NCBI RefSeq assembly: GCF_900116345.1
Contig: NZ_FPAH01000013.1
Span: 1 to 64,000 of the forward strand
Origin: Succinivibrio dextrinosolvens
GTDB taxonomy: Bacteria > Pseudomonadota > Gammaproteobacteria > Enterobacterales > Succinivibrionaceae
Reading direction: 5' to 3'
Length of the DNA stretch: 64,000 nucleotides
Of the stretch, positions 9,375-19,843 are shown in pieces (positions within the stretch are counted from its first letter, which is position 1; the number at the start of each line of letters is the position of its first letter). The notes under the pieces were generated by a model that saw only the letters and a list, made by a program, of their open reading frames with translations, was not told where the DNA came from and searched no databases. A program made the position numbers and the translations under genes.

Positions 9375-12300
9375 TTACTTCTTGTACTTCTGATTTACCA
9401 TCTCATGCAGTTCCTGAAGAGAATGTACAGTTGCATACTCATCAGCACTGATTGCCTCAACAGAAGCAATAGCCGCATTCAAGGTTGTGGTATAGCAGAT
9501 ATCGTAACGCAGACAACTGCGACGCAGAGAACGTGAATCCTCAACAGACTGACGTCCTTCAGTTGAGTTGATAACCCAGTTGTACTTACCTGATTTAATG
9601 AAGTCCAGAAGATTTGGTCTTGCTTCATAAACCTTGTGTACATGAGTACATTCAATTCCTGCATCTCTTAGAGTCTGACAGGTACCCTGAGTTGCTTCAA
9701 GCTTGAAGCCTGCCTCAATCAGCTTGCGACCAAACTCAGGCAGTCTGTTCTGATCTGACTTCTTGATTGACAGCAGCACAGTACCTGATCTCTGGATTGG
9801 AGATTTAGCTGCCAGCTGTGACTTAGCAAAAGCCTCTGGGAAGGTTGTTGCTGTACCCATGGTTTCACCGGTTGATCTCATTTCAGGTCCTAATAGAGGA
9901 TCTGAACCTGGGAACTTGGCAAATGGCAGTACAACCTCCTTAACTGAGTAGTAAGGAGGTACAACCTCGTGAGTGATACCCTGTTCAGCAAGAGTCTTAC
10001 CTGTCATTACACGGGCAGCGATCTTAGCCAGTGGTAGACCTGTTGCCTTGGATACGAATGGAACAGTACGTGCGGCACGTGGGTTAACTTCGATGAGGTA
10101 AATCTTGTCTTCACGGATAGCCAGCTGTACATTCATCAGCCCTTTAACATTTAATGCTAAAGCCAGATCTTTAGAGATCTTGGTGAGTCTGTCGATCATA
10201 TCCTGCTTTAAGTGATATGGAGGGAGTACACATGAAGCGTCACCTGAGTGAACACCACACTCTTCAACGTGCTCCATGATACCGCCGATAACAACATCCT
10301 TGCCGTCTGCTACTGCATCAACGTCGATTTCAGTTGCGTGATCAAGGAACTTATCCAAAAGTACTGGAGACTTGTTGGAAACCTTAACAGCCTCAGCGAA
10401 GTAGGTACGCAGATCATCTTCACCGTATACAACTTCCATTGCACGACCACCTAATACGTAGGATGGACGAACAACCAGAGGATAGCCGATTTCGCTGGCT
10501 ACGGTAATTGCCTGGTTCAGAGATGTTGCAGTGCCGTTCTTTGGCTGCAGCAGCTGTAACTTGTTAACAACTTCCTGGAACAGTTTACGATCTTCTGCGC
10601 GGTCGATATCGGTAGGGGAAGTACCGATGATAGGCACACCTTCAGCCTCAAGCTTCTTTGCTAGCTTTAAAGGAGTCTGACCTCCGAACTGAACAATCAC
10701 ACCAACAGGCTTCTCGATACGTGCAATTTCAAGTACGTCTTCAAGAGTTACAGGCTCAAAGTACAGTCTGTCTGAAATATCGTAGTCGGTTGAAACAGTC
10801 TCAGGGTTGCAGTTAACCATGATTGATTCGTAGCCGTCCTCACGAAGTGCCATTGAGGCGTGAACACAGCAGTAGTCAAATTCGATACCCTGACCGATTC
10901 GGTTAGGACCGCCACCTAGAACGATAACCTTCTTCTTGTCAGATGGGCGTGCCTCGCACTCCTGCTCATAGGTTGAATACATATAAGCTGTTGAGGTAGC
11001 AAATTCAGCAGCACAGGTATCAACTCTCTTGTATGTTGGGTAAACCTCAAAGAGCCATCTGCGAGCGCGAACCTTATCCTCAGTAGTTTTCAGAAGTTTT
11101 GCAAGTCTTGCATCTGAGAATCCACGTGACTTGAGGTCCTTCATCTCATCTGCATCAATTGACTTTAAGGTTCTGCCACCTAAAGACTGCTCGATATCAA
11201 TGATTTCCTTAATCTGACACAGGAACCATGGATCGATCTGAGTGTATTCAAATACTTCCTCAACAGTCATGCCTAAACGGAAAGCATCGCCGATGTACCA
11301 TATACGGTGAGCACCTGCAGTCTCAAGTTCGTGCAGAAGTTTTAATCTTGCATCAGGCTTCTTCATATCAAGACGTGGGTCGAAACCACTCTTGCCTGTC
11401 TCAAGTCCGCGTAGAGCCTTCTGCAGAGATTCCTCGAAGGTACGGCCGATAGCCATAACCTCACCAACAGACTTCATCTGAGTGGTCAGGCGATCATCTG
11501 AATTAGGGAATTTTTCAAAGTTGAAACGAGGGATCTTGGTAACAACATAGTCAAGGCTAGGCTCGAAGGATGCTGGCGTCTTGTCGCCGGTGATGTCGTT
11601 TCCAAGCTCATCTAAGGTATAACCTACAGCTAGCTTGGCGGCAATCTTGGCGATAGGGAAGCCGGTTGCCTTTGAAGCTAAAGCTGATGAACGGGATACA
11701 CGTGGGTTCATTTCAATGATAACCATGCGTCCGTTCTTTGGATTGATACCGAACTGAACATTTGAACCGCCAGTCTCAACACCGATTTCACGCAGAACAG
11801 CCATAGCAGCGTCACGCATGATCTGGTATTCCTTATCGGTCAGAGTCTGAGCTGGTGCTACGGTGATAGAGTCACCGGTGTGAATACCCATTGGGTCAAG
11901 GTTTTCGATAGAGCAGACAATAATGCAGTTATCCTTATGATCACGGACAACCTCCATCTCGTACTCTTTCCAGCCGATGAGTGATTCGTCAATTAAAAGT
12001 TCGTGGGTAGGGGATAGTTCTAAGCCTTTGTTACAGATATCCTCGAATTCCTCTGGGTTGTATGCAATACCGCCACCGGTACCGCCCATGGTGAAGGATG
12101 GTCTGATAATACAAGGGAAACCAACCTGTTTCTGAACTTCCCATGCTTCCTGCATGCTGTGTGCAATACCGGCACGTGGACATTCAAGTCCGATTGCCTT
12201 CATTGCCTTATCGAATCTTTCACGGTTCTCTGCCTTGTCGATGGCATCGGCCTTAGCACCGATCATCTCAACATTGTATTTGGCAAGCACACCGTGCTTT

Positions 12301-12608
12301 TCAAGATCAAGGGCACAGTTTAAAGCTGTCTGACCGCCCATGGTTGGCAGCACTGCATCAGGACGTTCCTTTTCGATGATGTTCTCTACAACCTTCCAGT
12401 GGATAGGTTCAATGTAGGTTACATCAGCAACATCAGGATCGGTCATGATAGTTGCAGGGTTGGAGTTTACAAGGATAACCTTGTAGCCTTCCTCTCTTAG
12501 GGCTCTACATGCCTGAGTACCTGAGTAGTCAAACTCACAGGCCTGGCCGATAACAATTGGGCCCGCGCCTAAGATTAAGATTTTTTTTATGTCTGTACGT
12601 TTTGGCAT
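9375..12608 (-). CDS. carB: Carbamoyl-phosphate synthase large subunit
   Basis: A 1077-residue CarB, close to the 1073 residues of E. coli. It makes carbamoyl phosphate from bicarbonate, ammonia (channelled from CarA) and two ATP, feeding pyrimidine and arginine synthesis. The two homologous ATP-grasp halves are both complete: [15 protein letters not shown] opens the first and [16 protein letters not shown] opens the second near residue 560. A C-terminal MGS-like allosteric domain follows (about residues 940-1077). The ATG has GGGGATAACAG upstream and lies 10 bases after carA, so the two subunits are co-transcribed and probably coupled. Confidence 0.98.
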   Translation of the reverse strand: MPKRTDIKKILILGAGPIVIGQACEFDYSGTQACRALREEGYKVILVNSNPATIMTDPDVADVTYIEPIHWKVVENIIEKERPDAVLPTMGGQTALNCALDLEKHGVLAKYNVEMIGAKADAIDKAENRERFDKAMKAIGLECPRAGIAHSMQEAWEVQKQVGFPCIIRPSFTMGGTGGGIAYNPEEFEDICNKGLELSPTHELLIDESLIGWKEYEMEVVRDHKDNCIIVCSIENLDPMGIHTGDSITVAPAQTLTDKEYQIMRDAAMAVLREIGVETGGSNVQFGINPKNGRMVIIEMNPRVSRSSALASKATGFPIAKIAAKLAVGYTLDELGNDITGDKTPASFEPSLDYVVTKIPRFNFEKFPNSDDRLTTQMKSVGEVMAIGRTFEESLQKALRGLETGKSGFDPRLDMKKPDARLKLLHELETAGAHRIWYIGDAFRLGMTVEEVFEYTQIDPWFLCQIKEIIDIEQSLGGRTLKSIDADEMKDLKSRGFSDARLAKLLKTTEDKVRARRWLFEVYPTYKRVDTCAAEFATSTAYMYSTYEQECEARPSDKKKVIVLGGGPNRIGQGIEFDYCCVHASMALREDGYESIMVNCNPETVSTDYDISDRLYFEPVTLEDVLEIARIEKPVGVIVQFGGQTPLKLAKKLEAEGVPIIGTSPTDIDRAEDRKLFQEVVNKLQLLQPKNGTATSLNQAITVASEIGYPLVVRPSYVLGGRAMEVVYGEDDLRTYFAEAVKVSNKSPVLLDKFLDHATEIDVDAVADGKDVVIGGIMEHVEECGVHSGDASCVLPPYHLKQDMIDRLTKISKDLALALNVKGLMNVQLAIREDKIYLIEVNPRAARTVPFVSKATGLPLAKIAARVMTGKTLAEQGITHEVVPPYYSVKEVVLPFAKFPGSDPLLGPEMRSTGETMGTATTFPEAFAKSQLAAKSPIQRSGTVLLSIKKSDQNRLPEFGRKLIEAGFKLEATQGTCQTLRDAGIECTHVHKVYEARPNLLDFIKSGKYNWVINSTEGRQSVEDSRSLRRSCLRYDICYTTTLNAAIASVEAISADEYATVHSLQELHEMVNQKYKK

Positions 12609-12618
12609 CTGTTATCCC

Positions 12619-13758
12619 CTAAGCTTTTTCTCTGTATTTGCGCATAAGCTCAACGAAATGTTTAAATAAAGCCATTGGATCGTGTGGACCTGGACTTGCT
12701 TCAGGATGTCCCTGGAAGCTGAAGGCTGGAGCATCGGTACGCTCTACACCCTGTAAGGTTCCATCGAACAGTGATTTGTGAGTAGCCTTCAGATTGGCTG
12801 GAAGAGTTGCCTCATCTACACAGAAACCGTGGTTCTGAGAGGTGATGTAAACTACTCCGCTCTCCAAATCTCTTACTGGATGGTTAGCGCCATGATGACC
12901 GCACTTCATCTTGATGGTCTTAGCACCTGAGGCTAAGGACAGAAGTTGATGTCCAAGACAAATGCCGAATAATGGGATCTTATGCTCTAAGAAGGTTCTG
13001 ATAGCTTCCTGTGCATAAGTACATGGTTCAGGATCTCCTGGTCCGTTGGACAGGAAGATTCCGTCTGGATTCATTTTTATAACTTCACTTGCAGGTGTCA
13101 TTGCAGGTACAACGGTAACCTTGCAGCCTAGTGAAGCCAGAATTCTTAGGATGTTGTATTTAACGCCGAAATCGTAGGCCACTACGTTGAACTCGGTACG
13201 GCTCTTGTTTACATAGCCCTGACCTAGTTCCCAGGTACCCTCGTTCCAGTCGTAAATCTCTTTGGTACTTACAACCTTGGCAAGATCCATTCCCTTGATT
13301 CCTGAGAATTCTCTTGCAAGCTTTAGAGCTTTTTCAGCTGTCATTTTAGGATCGGTTGATAAGCATGCATTCTGGGCACCTTTTTCACGAAGGATTCTAG
13401 TCAGCATTCTGGTATCAATTCCATAAATTCCTGGCTTTTTATACTTTGCAAGAAAATCGCTCAGATTCATGGTGCTGCGGAAGTTTGAAGCTACCAGAGA
13501 TAGATCTCTTACAACCAGACCCATTGCAAAAACATCCCGAGATTCGATGTCTTCTTCATTTGTACCGTAATTGCCGATGTGAGGATAAGTAAGAGTGACG
13601 ATTTGACTAGCGTATGAAGGATCGGTAAGAATTTCCTGATATCCTGTCATGGATGTATTGAATACGACTTCACCAACGGTGGTAGTATTTTCAGCGCCGA
13701 ACGCTTTACCTTTAAATACAGTTCCGTCAGCGAGAGCCAGAATTGCGGATGCGACCAC
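12619..13758 (-). CDS. carA: Carbamoyl-phosphate synthase small (glutaminase) subunit
   Basis: A 379-residue CarA, which hydrolyses glutamine and passes ammonia to CarB. The GTG at 13756-13758 is chosen as start: GGGGGT lies 4 bases upstream and the product then aligns with the 382-residue E. coli CarA, whereas an upstream in-frame ATG would add ten hydrophobic residues. The C-terminal half is a class I amidotransferase with nucleophile Cys in GICLGHQLL and the His-Glu pair in GHPEASPG. The N-terminal half has the conserved [21 protein letters not shown]. First gene of carAB, divergent from tamA; no pyrimidine attenuator was recognised upstream. Confidence 0.96.
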   Translation of the reverse strand: MVASAILALADGTVFKGKAFGAENTTTVGEVVFNTSMTGYQEILTDPSYASQIVTLTYPHIGNYGTNEEDIESRDVFAMGLVVRDLSLVASNFRSTMNLSDFLAKYKKPGIYGIDTRMLTRILREKGAQNACLSTDPKMTAEKALKLAREFSGIKGMDLAKVVSTKEIYDWNEGTWELGQGYVNKSRTEFNVVAYDFGVKYNILRILASLGCKVTVVPAMTPASEVIKMNPDGIFLSNGPGDPEPCTYAQEAIRTFLEHKIPLFGICLGHQLLSLASGAKTIKMKCGHHGANHPVRDLESGVVYITSQNHGFCVDEATLPANLKATHKSLFDGTLQGVERTDAPAFSFQGHPEASPGPHDPMALFKHFVELMRKYREKA

Positions 13759-14031
13759 AAAGACCCCCAAAAAAATGATTGAGAACACCGAGTGACGCTG
13801 ATCTTTGGTGCATAAATATTTTCACCAGGATCATAGTCTGAAATATTTTAGATGAATCTCATACTTTTTCAAGAAAAAAACATATTTGAACCAATTTGGT
13901 TATATCATGTGCTTTTTCTTTGTTTTTTTTCACAATTATTCCAGCTTCCTATAACTGCTATAAGAAAGTTCGATATAATTAAGTTAAAAAAAATACAATA
14001 ATAAGCGTATCCGGATATCGATTTTCTAAGA

Positions 14032-15849
14032 ATGTTTAAGCGCCAGCATAAGGTAGAGTTGAAGATAAAAAAGAGCACCTTAATACTTGAGTGTGCTCTC
14101 GCTCTTGCTGTCGCTGCGGCTGGTGGCTGTTCATCAGATGGGAAGCCGATTAAATCCTCCAATACAGTTCCCAATCCTATAACCATCAGAGTTGACGGCA
14201 TCAAAAGACAGGATGTAAAGGATAACGTCTACGGCTATTTATCCGCACTGCCTCAGATTGCCAAAGAAAAATCCCGATTATACGGCAAGGAGATTTCCGA
14301 TAAGATTACTCTTGCGGTCCACTCCTATGGTTACTATCATCCCAGGATAAATCTTGATTATCCTAAAATGGATTCTCCATCAAGAGTCCTTGTTGCTGAT
14401 GTGGACTTGGGCAAGCCTTTATATATCAGAAATTTCCAGATTGAGGTTCTTGGAGAAGGTGCTTTTTATAAGTCCTTCCAAAATATTATTGAGAAGAGCG
14501 GAATCGGTCCTTATACTTTGCTGGATCACGGCAAATACGAGCAGCTTAAAGCCGACCTAAAGGATAATGCCATCTCTTTAGGTTTCTTTGATTCAAAGCT
14601 TATCAGCTCAAGAATTCTTGTATATCAGGAGCAGAACGCTGCGGATATTGTCCTAATCTTTGATACCGGCAAGCGTTATAAATTCGGAAGTCTTATTACT
14701 GATGAGAAAACCGACTGGTTACTCACTCCATCCAGGTCGCTTATTAACTTTAAGGAGGGGGATTATTTCTCCTCAAAGACTCTGAACAATTTCTCAACCT
14801 CGCTGTCTCAGACAAACTATTATCGTTCCGTGGATGTACAGCCTGTTGTGGAAGACCGTAAGGAAGATAAGGTTCCCGTCAAGCTTGGTCTTGAAAGACA
14901 GTCTAAGAATCAGTATCGTGTGGGTATAGGTTTTTCAACAGATGAAGGTATCCGTGGCCTTTTAGGCTGGGATAAGCCTCTTATAAGCAGGAAAGGTCAT
15001 TCCTTCTCATCCTTTATCAGAGCGTCACAGAAAAAGAAGACTGCTCAGGCTATTTATAAGATCCCTTATAAGAATCCTAATCTTGATTATTTCTTTATCA
15101 AACTCGCTCAGACAAGAATCGATCTGAACGATACTTTGTCGGATATTTCACATGCCTCCTTTCACTATGTGGCCAACATGGTTGGAACATGGCGTCGCGA
15201 TTACTATATAGCCACAGAGTATGAAAATTATACCCAGTCTATTGAGAAGGGGCATTCCTTTAATACCATGCTCGGAACTACTCTTTCAATGAGAACCTCA
15301 ACCGGAGGCCTAGACCCTAGAGCAGGTTACACTATTATTTTTGATAACAAATTCTCTACGAAGGCTCTCTCAGATCTGACATTCTGGAAGAGTGAACTAA
15401 CTTTCAAAGGTGTATTATCACCTACAGAGAACACAAGATTTTTATATAAATTATATCAGGGCGCAAACTTAGGCTATGATGCCGGTAAGGTCCCACCTTC
15501 TATGCGTTATTTCGCTGGTGGAGATCAGACCCTGCGTGGCTTTGGCTATAAGTCACAGTCAACAAGAAATTTTAAAGATGAGCTTACCGGTTCCAAATAT
15601 ATGTCCTGCGCTACTGTCGAGTTTGAATTTCCGATTGGTATCAGCAACAGCAGAGGTGCAGTATTCTTAGATTCTGCTATCGTTACCAATGATTATAGAA
15701 AGGATCGTCATCTTCTGTACGGTCCAGGCATCGGTTACCGCTATATAACTCCTTACGGTATTGCCAAGATTGATGTGGCTTATGGAATTGATAATAAACG
15801 AGATAAGCACGGCTTAAGATTACACCTGCAGTTTGGCCCAGAATTTTAA
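14032..15849 (+). CDS. tamA: TamA, Omp85-family outer membrane assembly protein, with a possible lipobox
   Basis: A 605-residue Omp85-family protein with N-terminal POTRA domains (about residues 50-290) and a C-terminal 16-strand barrel. Barrel landmarks are YFAGGDQTLRGFGYKS (the L6 loop with its conserved RGF) and a final Phe. TamA works with TamB, whose gene starts 2 bases after this stop, in moving proteins or lipids to the outer membrane. Unusually, the signal sequence ends ALAVAAAGGC-SSD, which fits a lipoprotein signal pattern with Cys33 as the acylated residue and Ser after it; E. coli TamA has an ordinary signal peptide. The ATG has only a weak ribosome site, so the N-terminus is the least certain part. 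Confidence 0.9.
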   Translation: MFKRQHKVELKIKKSTLILECALALAVAAAGGCSSDGKPIKSSNTVPNPITIRVDGIKRQDVKDNVYGYLSALPQIAKEKSRLYGKEISDKITLAVHSYGYYHPRINLDYPKMDSPSRVLVADVDLGKPLYIRNFQIEVLGEGAFYKSFQNIIEKSGIGPYTLLDHGKYEQLKADLKDNAISLGFFDSKLISSRILVYQEQNAADIVLIFDTGKRYKFGSLITDEKTDWLLTPSRSLINFKEGDYFSSKTLNNFSTSLSQTNYYRSVDVQPVVEDRKEDKVPVKLGLERQSKNQYRVGIGFSTDEGIRGLLGWDKPLISRKGHSFSSFIRASQKKKTAQAIYKIPYKNPNLDYFFIKLAQTRIDLNDTLSDISHASFHYVANMVGTWRRDYYIATEYENYTQSIEKGHSFNTMLGTTLSMRTSTGGLDPRAGYTIIFDNKFSTKALSDLTFWKSELTFKGVLSPTENTRFLYKLYQGANLGYDAGKVPPSMRYFAGGDQTLRGFGYKSQSTRNFKDELTGSKYMSCATVEFEFPIGISNSRGAVFLDSAIVTNDYRKDRHLLYGPGIGYRYITPYGIAKIDVAYGIDNKRDKHGLRLHLQFGPEF

Positions 15850-15851
15850 AT

Positions 15852-18800
15852 ATGAATGTAAGATTAAGAAAAATTTTAAAAATTTCTGCACTGATAACTG
15901 CCGTTCTGATGCTGACAGTGGGCTCGGTTTTATATTATGCCCTGTGGACAACATCGGGAATGAAGTATATTGTCTCCAAGGTGAACAGCTCCTTATCAGA
16001 CATACTTTCCATTACAGCTGATATAGATGAAGGTTCTGTTCTTGGTGGATTTAAAACCGATAGCTACTTTGAGGTCAACGTAAAGGACGTTGTGATTATA
16101 CGTGCCAACAGCCTTGATCTTAAATATCATGCTCTAGGTTATCTTTCCACTGATATCTTTAAAATTGACCATTTAATAGCCGATAAGCTTGAAGTGGAGC
16201 TTACCTACCAGTCTGATGAGGATGACTCTACTGAGGACTCTTCAGAAACTGCTGCTGTAGAACCTGAGGATGAGGAGCCATTCCGTCTTGATTTTCTGGT
16301 CAAGATTGCAATCAACTCTTTAAAACTGAAGGACTTTGCTTATCTTTCAGATATTGTTGATGTAAGAGTCCCTAAGGCAGATCTTGTTTTGGAAGCTCAT
16401 GATGATTTTGCAGGCGTAACCTCAGGTGTCATTGAAAACCCATCCGTACACCTAAAATATACAGGTGATGATACACCAGAGCCTAACAATCTGCCTGAGA
16501 TTCTTACCTTTGATAATGGTAACGGCGCCATTGAGAAAATTACCGATATCGATCTTCCACTAAACTGCGCATTATACAATCTCAAGATCAAACAGGGCAG
16601 ATACTATCAGGATGGCTATGATACCGGCCTTGTGGATGCCACAGTAAATGCCTTATGGGAACATACTCTATTAAAGGTGTTTTCCGTTAGAGCCTGTCAT
16701 GCTCTGGGTGAAGTCAGTGTATCAGGCACTATAGATTTTGTTGATTATTACAACATGGATTTTGTGGTTTCGGGCGTCGGCTACAGCACCAAGTACAATC
16801 TTGAGCATTATGAATCCGCCCTATATGGGTTGACTGGTGAAGGTACCATTAAAGGTGATCTGGTTGATCTCAATCTTGATGCGACCATAAATACCCCTAA
16901 AAAGGTTGATGTTAAAGCCAGAATTAATACGTTATCCAATGAAGTACCGGTATATCTTGGTGTCAAATCTGACAATATTACTTTCCCGATGGTGGATTCT
17001 GAGGAGTTGCAGAAAAAGGCTAAGACCTCTCTTGAGCATGAAACGGTAAAAGATATTGTTTCAAGTATTGAGTCTGTGGAAACCGGTATCTCTTCAAGCA
17101 TCAGCGAAGAGGATTTAAAACGTAATCTTCTGCGCTTTAAGAATGTTAATCTGACCTTGGAAGGCGCTATCTTCAAAGAGATGCCGCTTAAATTTGATAC
17201 GGTATTTTCTGGCTATGGCTTTAAGAAGACCAAGCTTAATCTTGATTCTGTTCTGACTTTATCTGATTTTCAAATCAATAATTTTGCTCTCAGCGGTCTG
17301 TTAGGTGATCGTGTAGTGAAAGGAAGTGCTGAAGGTCTGTTTTCCTTTGATGAAAAGGTCGGCTTTGACGGTAAAGTCAGCTTCAAGGCTGATGATGCAG
17401 GAGATATCTCCGAGTTCCTTAAAGGCGGTCTTGAGATGGACTCTCAGTTCAGGGTATTCTCTGACTCAAAATCCAAAGCCATTGAAGTTGGCGTTGATCA
17501 TGTTAATGCTAAATTCAATCTTAATTCTCATCCTTCAGAGCTGGTTATCAAAGACTTTATTGGTGTTTCTGATACAGGTTTTCATGTAGACAAATTTGAG
17601 TTTAATCAGAAAGAAAACTCTGTTCATCTGAAAGGTAATCTAAGTGATAGTTCGTACCTTGACGGTTCCTTTGAACTTCCGGATTTATCCATGATTATCC
17701 CTGGAGCTCAGGGCCGTTTCACGGGACGTCTGGCTATAAACGGAGATGCAAAGTCTCCTCGGATCTCGCTTGCAGGAAAATCAGATCGCTTCTTCATTAA
17801 TAACATTTTTATGTCAAATTTTGTGTTTGATACCGTAATGGACTTATCCTCAATGCGCATGAATCTGTCTATGATTGCCAATACGGTCGCAGTATCAAAA
17901 TACATTAAGCCGTACAAAAAATGCTCTCTGGACTTCTCTGGGGATCTTCCTCATCACAGACTTACATTTTCCTGTGGTTCAGGTCGAGGCAGCTACATGT
18001 CAGCTGAAGGCTCGTATGATGAGAACAAGAATTCCTATGCAGCAAAGATCATGAATATGTTGGTTGTATCCAATGTGGTTGATCCTCTATCTATCAAAGA
18101 ACCTGTTGACATTAACTGCAATTTCAATGATAAGAGCGGACGTATTTCTCCTATTACTATCTCGGATGGCTCCTCTACCTTAACTTTATCTGAGATTCTC
18201 TTTGCACCTGGTACCCTTAAAACAGTTGTTGATCTGGATAAATTCAATCTTCAGGTGATAAACAAATACCTACCAGAGGAGGTTAAGCTTTCAGGAAAAC
18301 TCTCTGGCCATTCTGATATCAATATAAAAAACGGAATTCCTAATATAAAAGGAGATATCAAGTCTGAAAACGGCAGACTAATGGCATATTCAAGCTTTAT
18401 TCCCTATAAGGAGATACATCTTGATTTTGATGCAGACCATCAGAAGTTTATAACCGATCTCAATGTGGAATTAAGACGTGAACTTGGTGCTTTAAGTGTT
18501 AGTGCTCAGGTTAATGAGCCTTATTCCTCAAGAAAGCTTTCTGGCAATGTGTTCCTAAAGGATCTGAATCTTGATCTGTTTACAGCCACCACCAAGCAGC
18601 TAAATCTTCTTGAGGGTCTTGCCAATATCAAAGGCACTCTTGGCGGTACCCTCAATTCTCCATTATTCTTTGGTGATATAAATGTTAATGGTAGAGCAGA
18701 TCCTGCACTGAGTATTGGTGAAATCGATAAATTTGATGTCAGTGTTAAGGCTGACGGTTCAAAGGGTAAAGTCAATGGTGTCTTCACTCTGAACGACTCT

Positions 18801-19829
18801 GATCTAAAGCTCACAGGTGATCTGGAATGGTCTGAGGGGGCCCGAGGTAAGCTGCATTTTGATGCTGATAATCTTCCATTCTTTCTTTTAACCTATGGAG
18901 AGGCTGTTGCTAATATTCGTACTCTCTGTGAACTTAATGAGGTTATCAAAGTTACAGGAAAGGTTGATATTCCCCGTGCCACCATCAAATTCAAGTCTCT
19001 TGATAATAAGAGTATTGCTCCTTCCAAGGATGAAATCTTTGTTGATTCCAATACTAATCTGCGTGGAATGATGATTGACAAGAAAAAGGCGTCTGCAATC
19101 AACAACGACATGGTCATTGATGTACAGATCAATCTTGGTGATAACGTCAGAGTTAATGCCATGGGAATCCGTTCTCAGGTTGTAGGCGGCGTGAACATTA
19201 CCAAAGCCTCGGATTCAAAGAAGCTCATATCAACGGGAAAGGTCTCATTAGAGCATGCTACCGCAGATATGTATGGTCACAAGTTTATCATCAATCATGC
19301 TCATGCAGTATTTAAGGATGATATTACCAACCCGGCTTTAGATATTGAAGTTGTAGCAGATCCCGGAGCCATCGATGATGATGTTCTGGCAGGTGTAAAA
19401 GTTACTGGCTATGCTGAAAAGCCGGATATAGCCCTGTTCTCAAGGCCTGCTATGAGTAAGAACGAGATTCTAAGCTATCTTCTATACGGGCATGGTCTTG
19501 AACGTAATTCTTCAGGTAACTCTGACACCTCAAGCACACAACTTTTGATGTCCCTAGGACTTGGAACCACTGCTGGTATGCTCAATTCTGTTGTAGGAAT
19601 CTTCGGTATGGAAGGGTTGCAGTTGGGCTCTTCTGGAAGCGGAGATGAAACACAGGTTGAAGTTCAAACCTACGTGAACAACAGATTGCGTCTTTCATAT
19701 GGATATGGTATTTATAACTCGGTTAATGAATTTAAGATCAGATACGAACTAATAAGAAAGCTGTACGCTGAATTTGTGGCATCAATCGATCAGTCAGTAG
19801 ATCTTATCTACAGCTTTGATACTAATTAA
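15852..19829 (+). CDS. tamB: TamB, inner-membrane-anchored bridge protein
   Basis: A 1325-residue TamB of the AsmA-like/DUF490 family. One N-terminal membrane segment (about residues 10-32) is followed by a very long beta-rich periplasmic region of repeated strands and a C-terminal DUF490 domain (about 1000-1325, with NEILSYLLYGHGL and a final barrel-like strand pattern). TamB forms a hydrophobic groove spanning the periplasm and docks on TamA; the family is linked to phospholipid transport and to outer-membrane protein assembly. The acidic cluster near residues 120-140 (many D, E and S) looks like a linker. Translation is probably coupled to tamA, two bases upstream. Confidence 0.95.
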   Translation: MNVRLRKILKISALITAVLMLTVGSVLYYALWTTSGMKYIVSKVNSSLSDILSITADIDEGSVLGGFKTDSYFEVNVKDVVIIRANSLDLKYHALGYLSTDIFKIDHLIADKLEVELTYQSDEDDSTEDSSETAAVEPEDEEPFRLDFLVKIAINSLKLKDFAYLSDIVDVRVPKADLVLEAHDDFAGVTSGVIENPSVHLKYTGDDTPEPNNLPEILTFDNGNGAIEKITDIDLPLNCALYNLKIKQGRYYQDGYDTGLVDATVNALWEHTLLKVFSVRACHALGEVSVSGTIDFVDYYNMDFVVSGVGYSTKYNLEHYESALYGLTGEGTIKGDLVDLNLDATINTPKKVDVKARINTLSNEVPVYLGVKSDNITFPMVDSEELQKKAKTSLEHETVKDIVSSIESVETGISSSISEEDLKRNLLRFKNVNLTLEGAIFKEMPLKFDTVFSGYGFKKTKLNLDSVLTLSDFQINNFALSGLLGDRVVKGSAEGLFSFDEKVGFDGKVSFKADDAGDISEFLKGGLEMDSQFRVFSDSKSKAIEVGVDHVNAKFNLNSHPSELVIKDFIGVSDTGFHVDKFEFNQKENSVHLKGNLSDSSYLDGSFELPDLSMIIPGAQGRFTGRLAINGDAKSPRISLAGKSDRFFINNIFMSNFVFDTVMDLSSMRMNLSMIANTVAVSKYIKPYKKCSLDFSGDLPHHRLTFSCGSGRGSYMSAEGSYDENKNSYAAKIMNMLVVSNVVDPLSIKEPVDINCNFNDKSGRISPITISDGSSTLTLSEILFAPGTLKTVVDLDKFNLQVINKYLPEEVKLSGKLSGHSDINIKNGIPNIKGDIKSENGRLMAYSSFIPYKEIHLDFDADHQKFITDLNVELRRELGALSVSAQVNEPYSSRKLSGNVFLKDLNLDLFTATTKQLNLLEGLANIKGTLGGTLNSPLFFGDINVNGRADPALSIGEIDKFDVSVKADGSKGKVNGVFTLNDSDLKLTGDLEWSEGARGKLHFDADNLPFFLLTYGEAVANIRTLCELNEVIKVTGKVDIPRATIKFKSLDNKSIAPSKDEIFVDSNTNLRGMMIDKKKASAINNDMVIDVQINLGDNVRVNAMGIRSQVVGGVNITKASDSKKLISTGKVSLEHATADMYGHKFIINHAHAVFKDDITNPALDIEVVADPGAIDDDVLAGVKVTGYAEKPDIALFSRPAMSKNEILSYLLYGHGLERNSSGNSDTSSTQLLMSLGLGTTAGMLNSVVGIFGMEGLQLGSSGSGDETQVEVQTYVNNRLRLSYGYGIYNSVNEFKIRYELIRKLYAEFVASIDQSVDLIYSFDTN

Positions 19830-19843
19830 AATAGGTAGAACAC

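Noticed and set aside
16808..17176. 122-residue minus-strand frame within tamB
   Set aside because: Antisense shadow of tamB.
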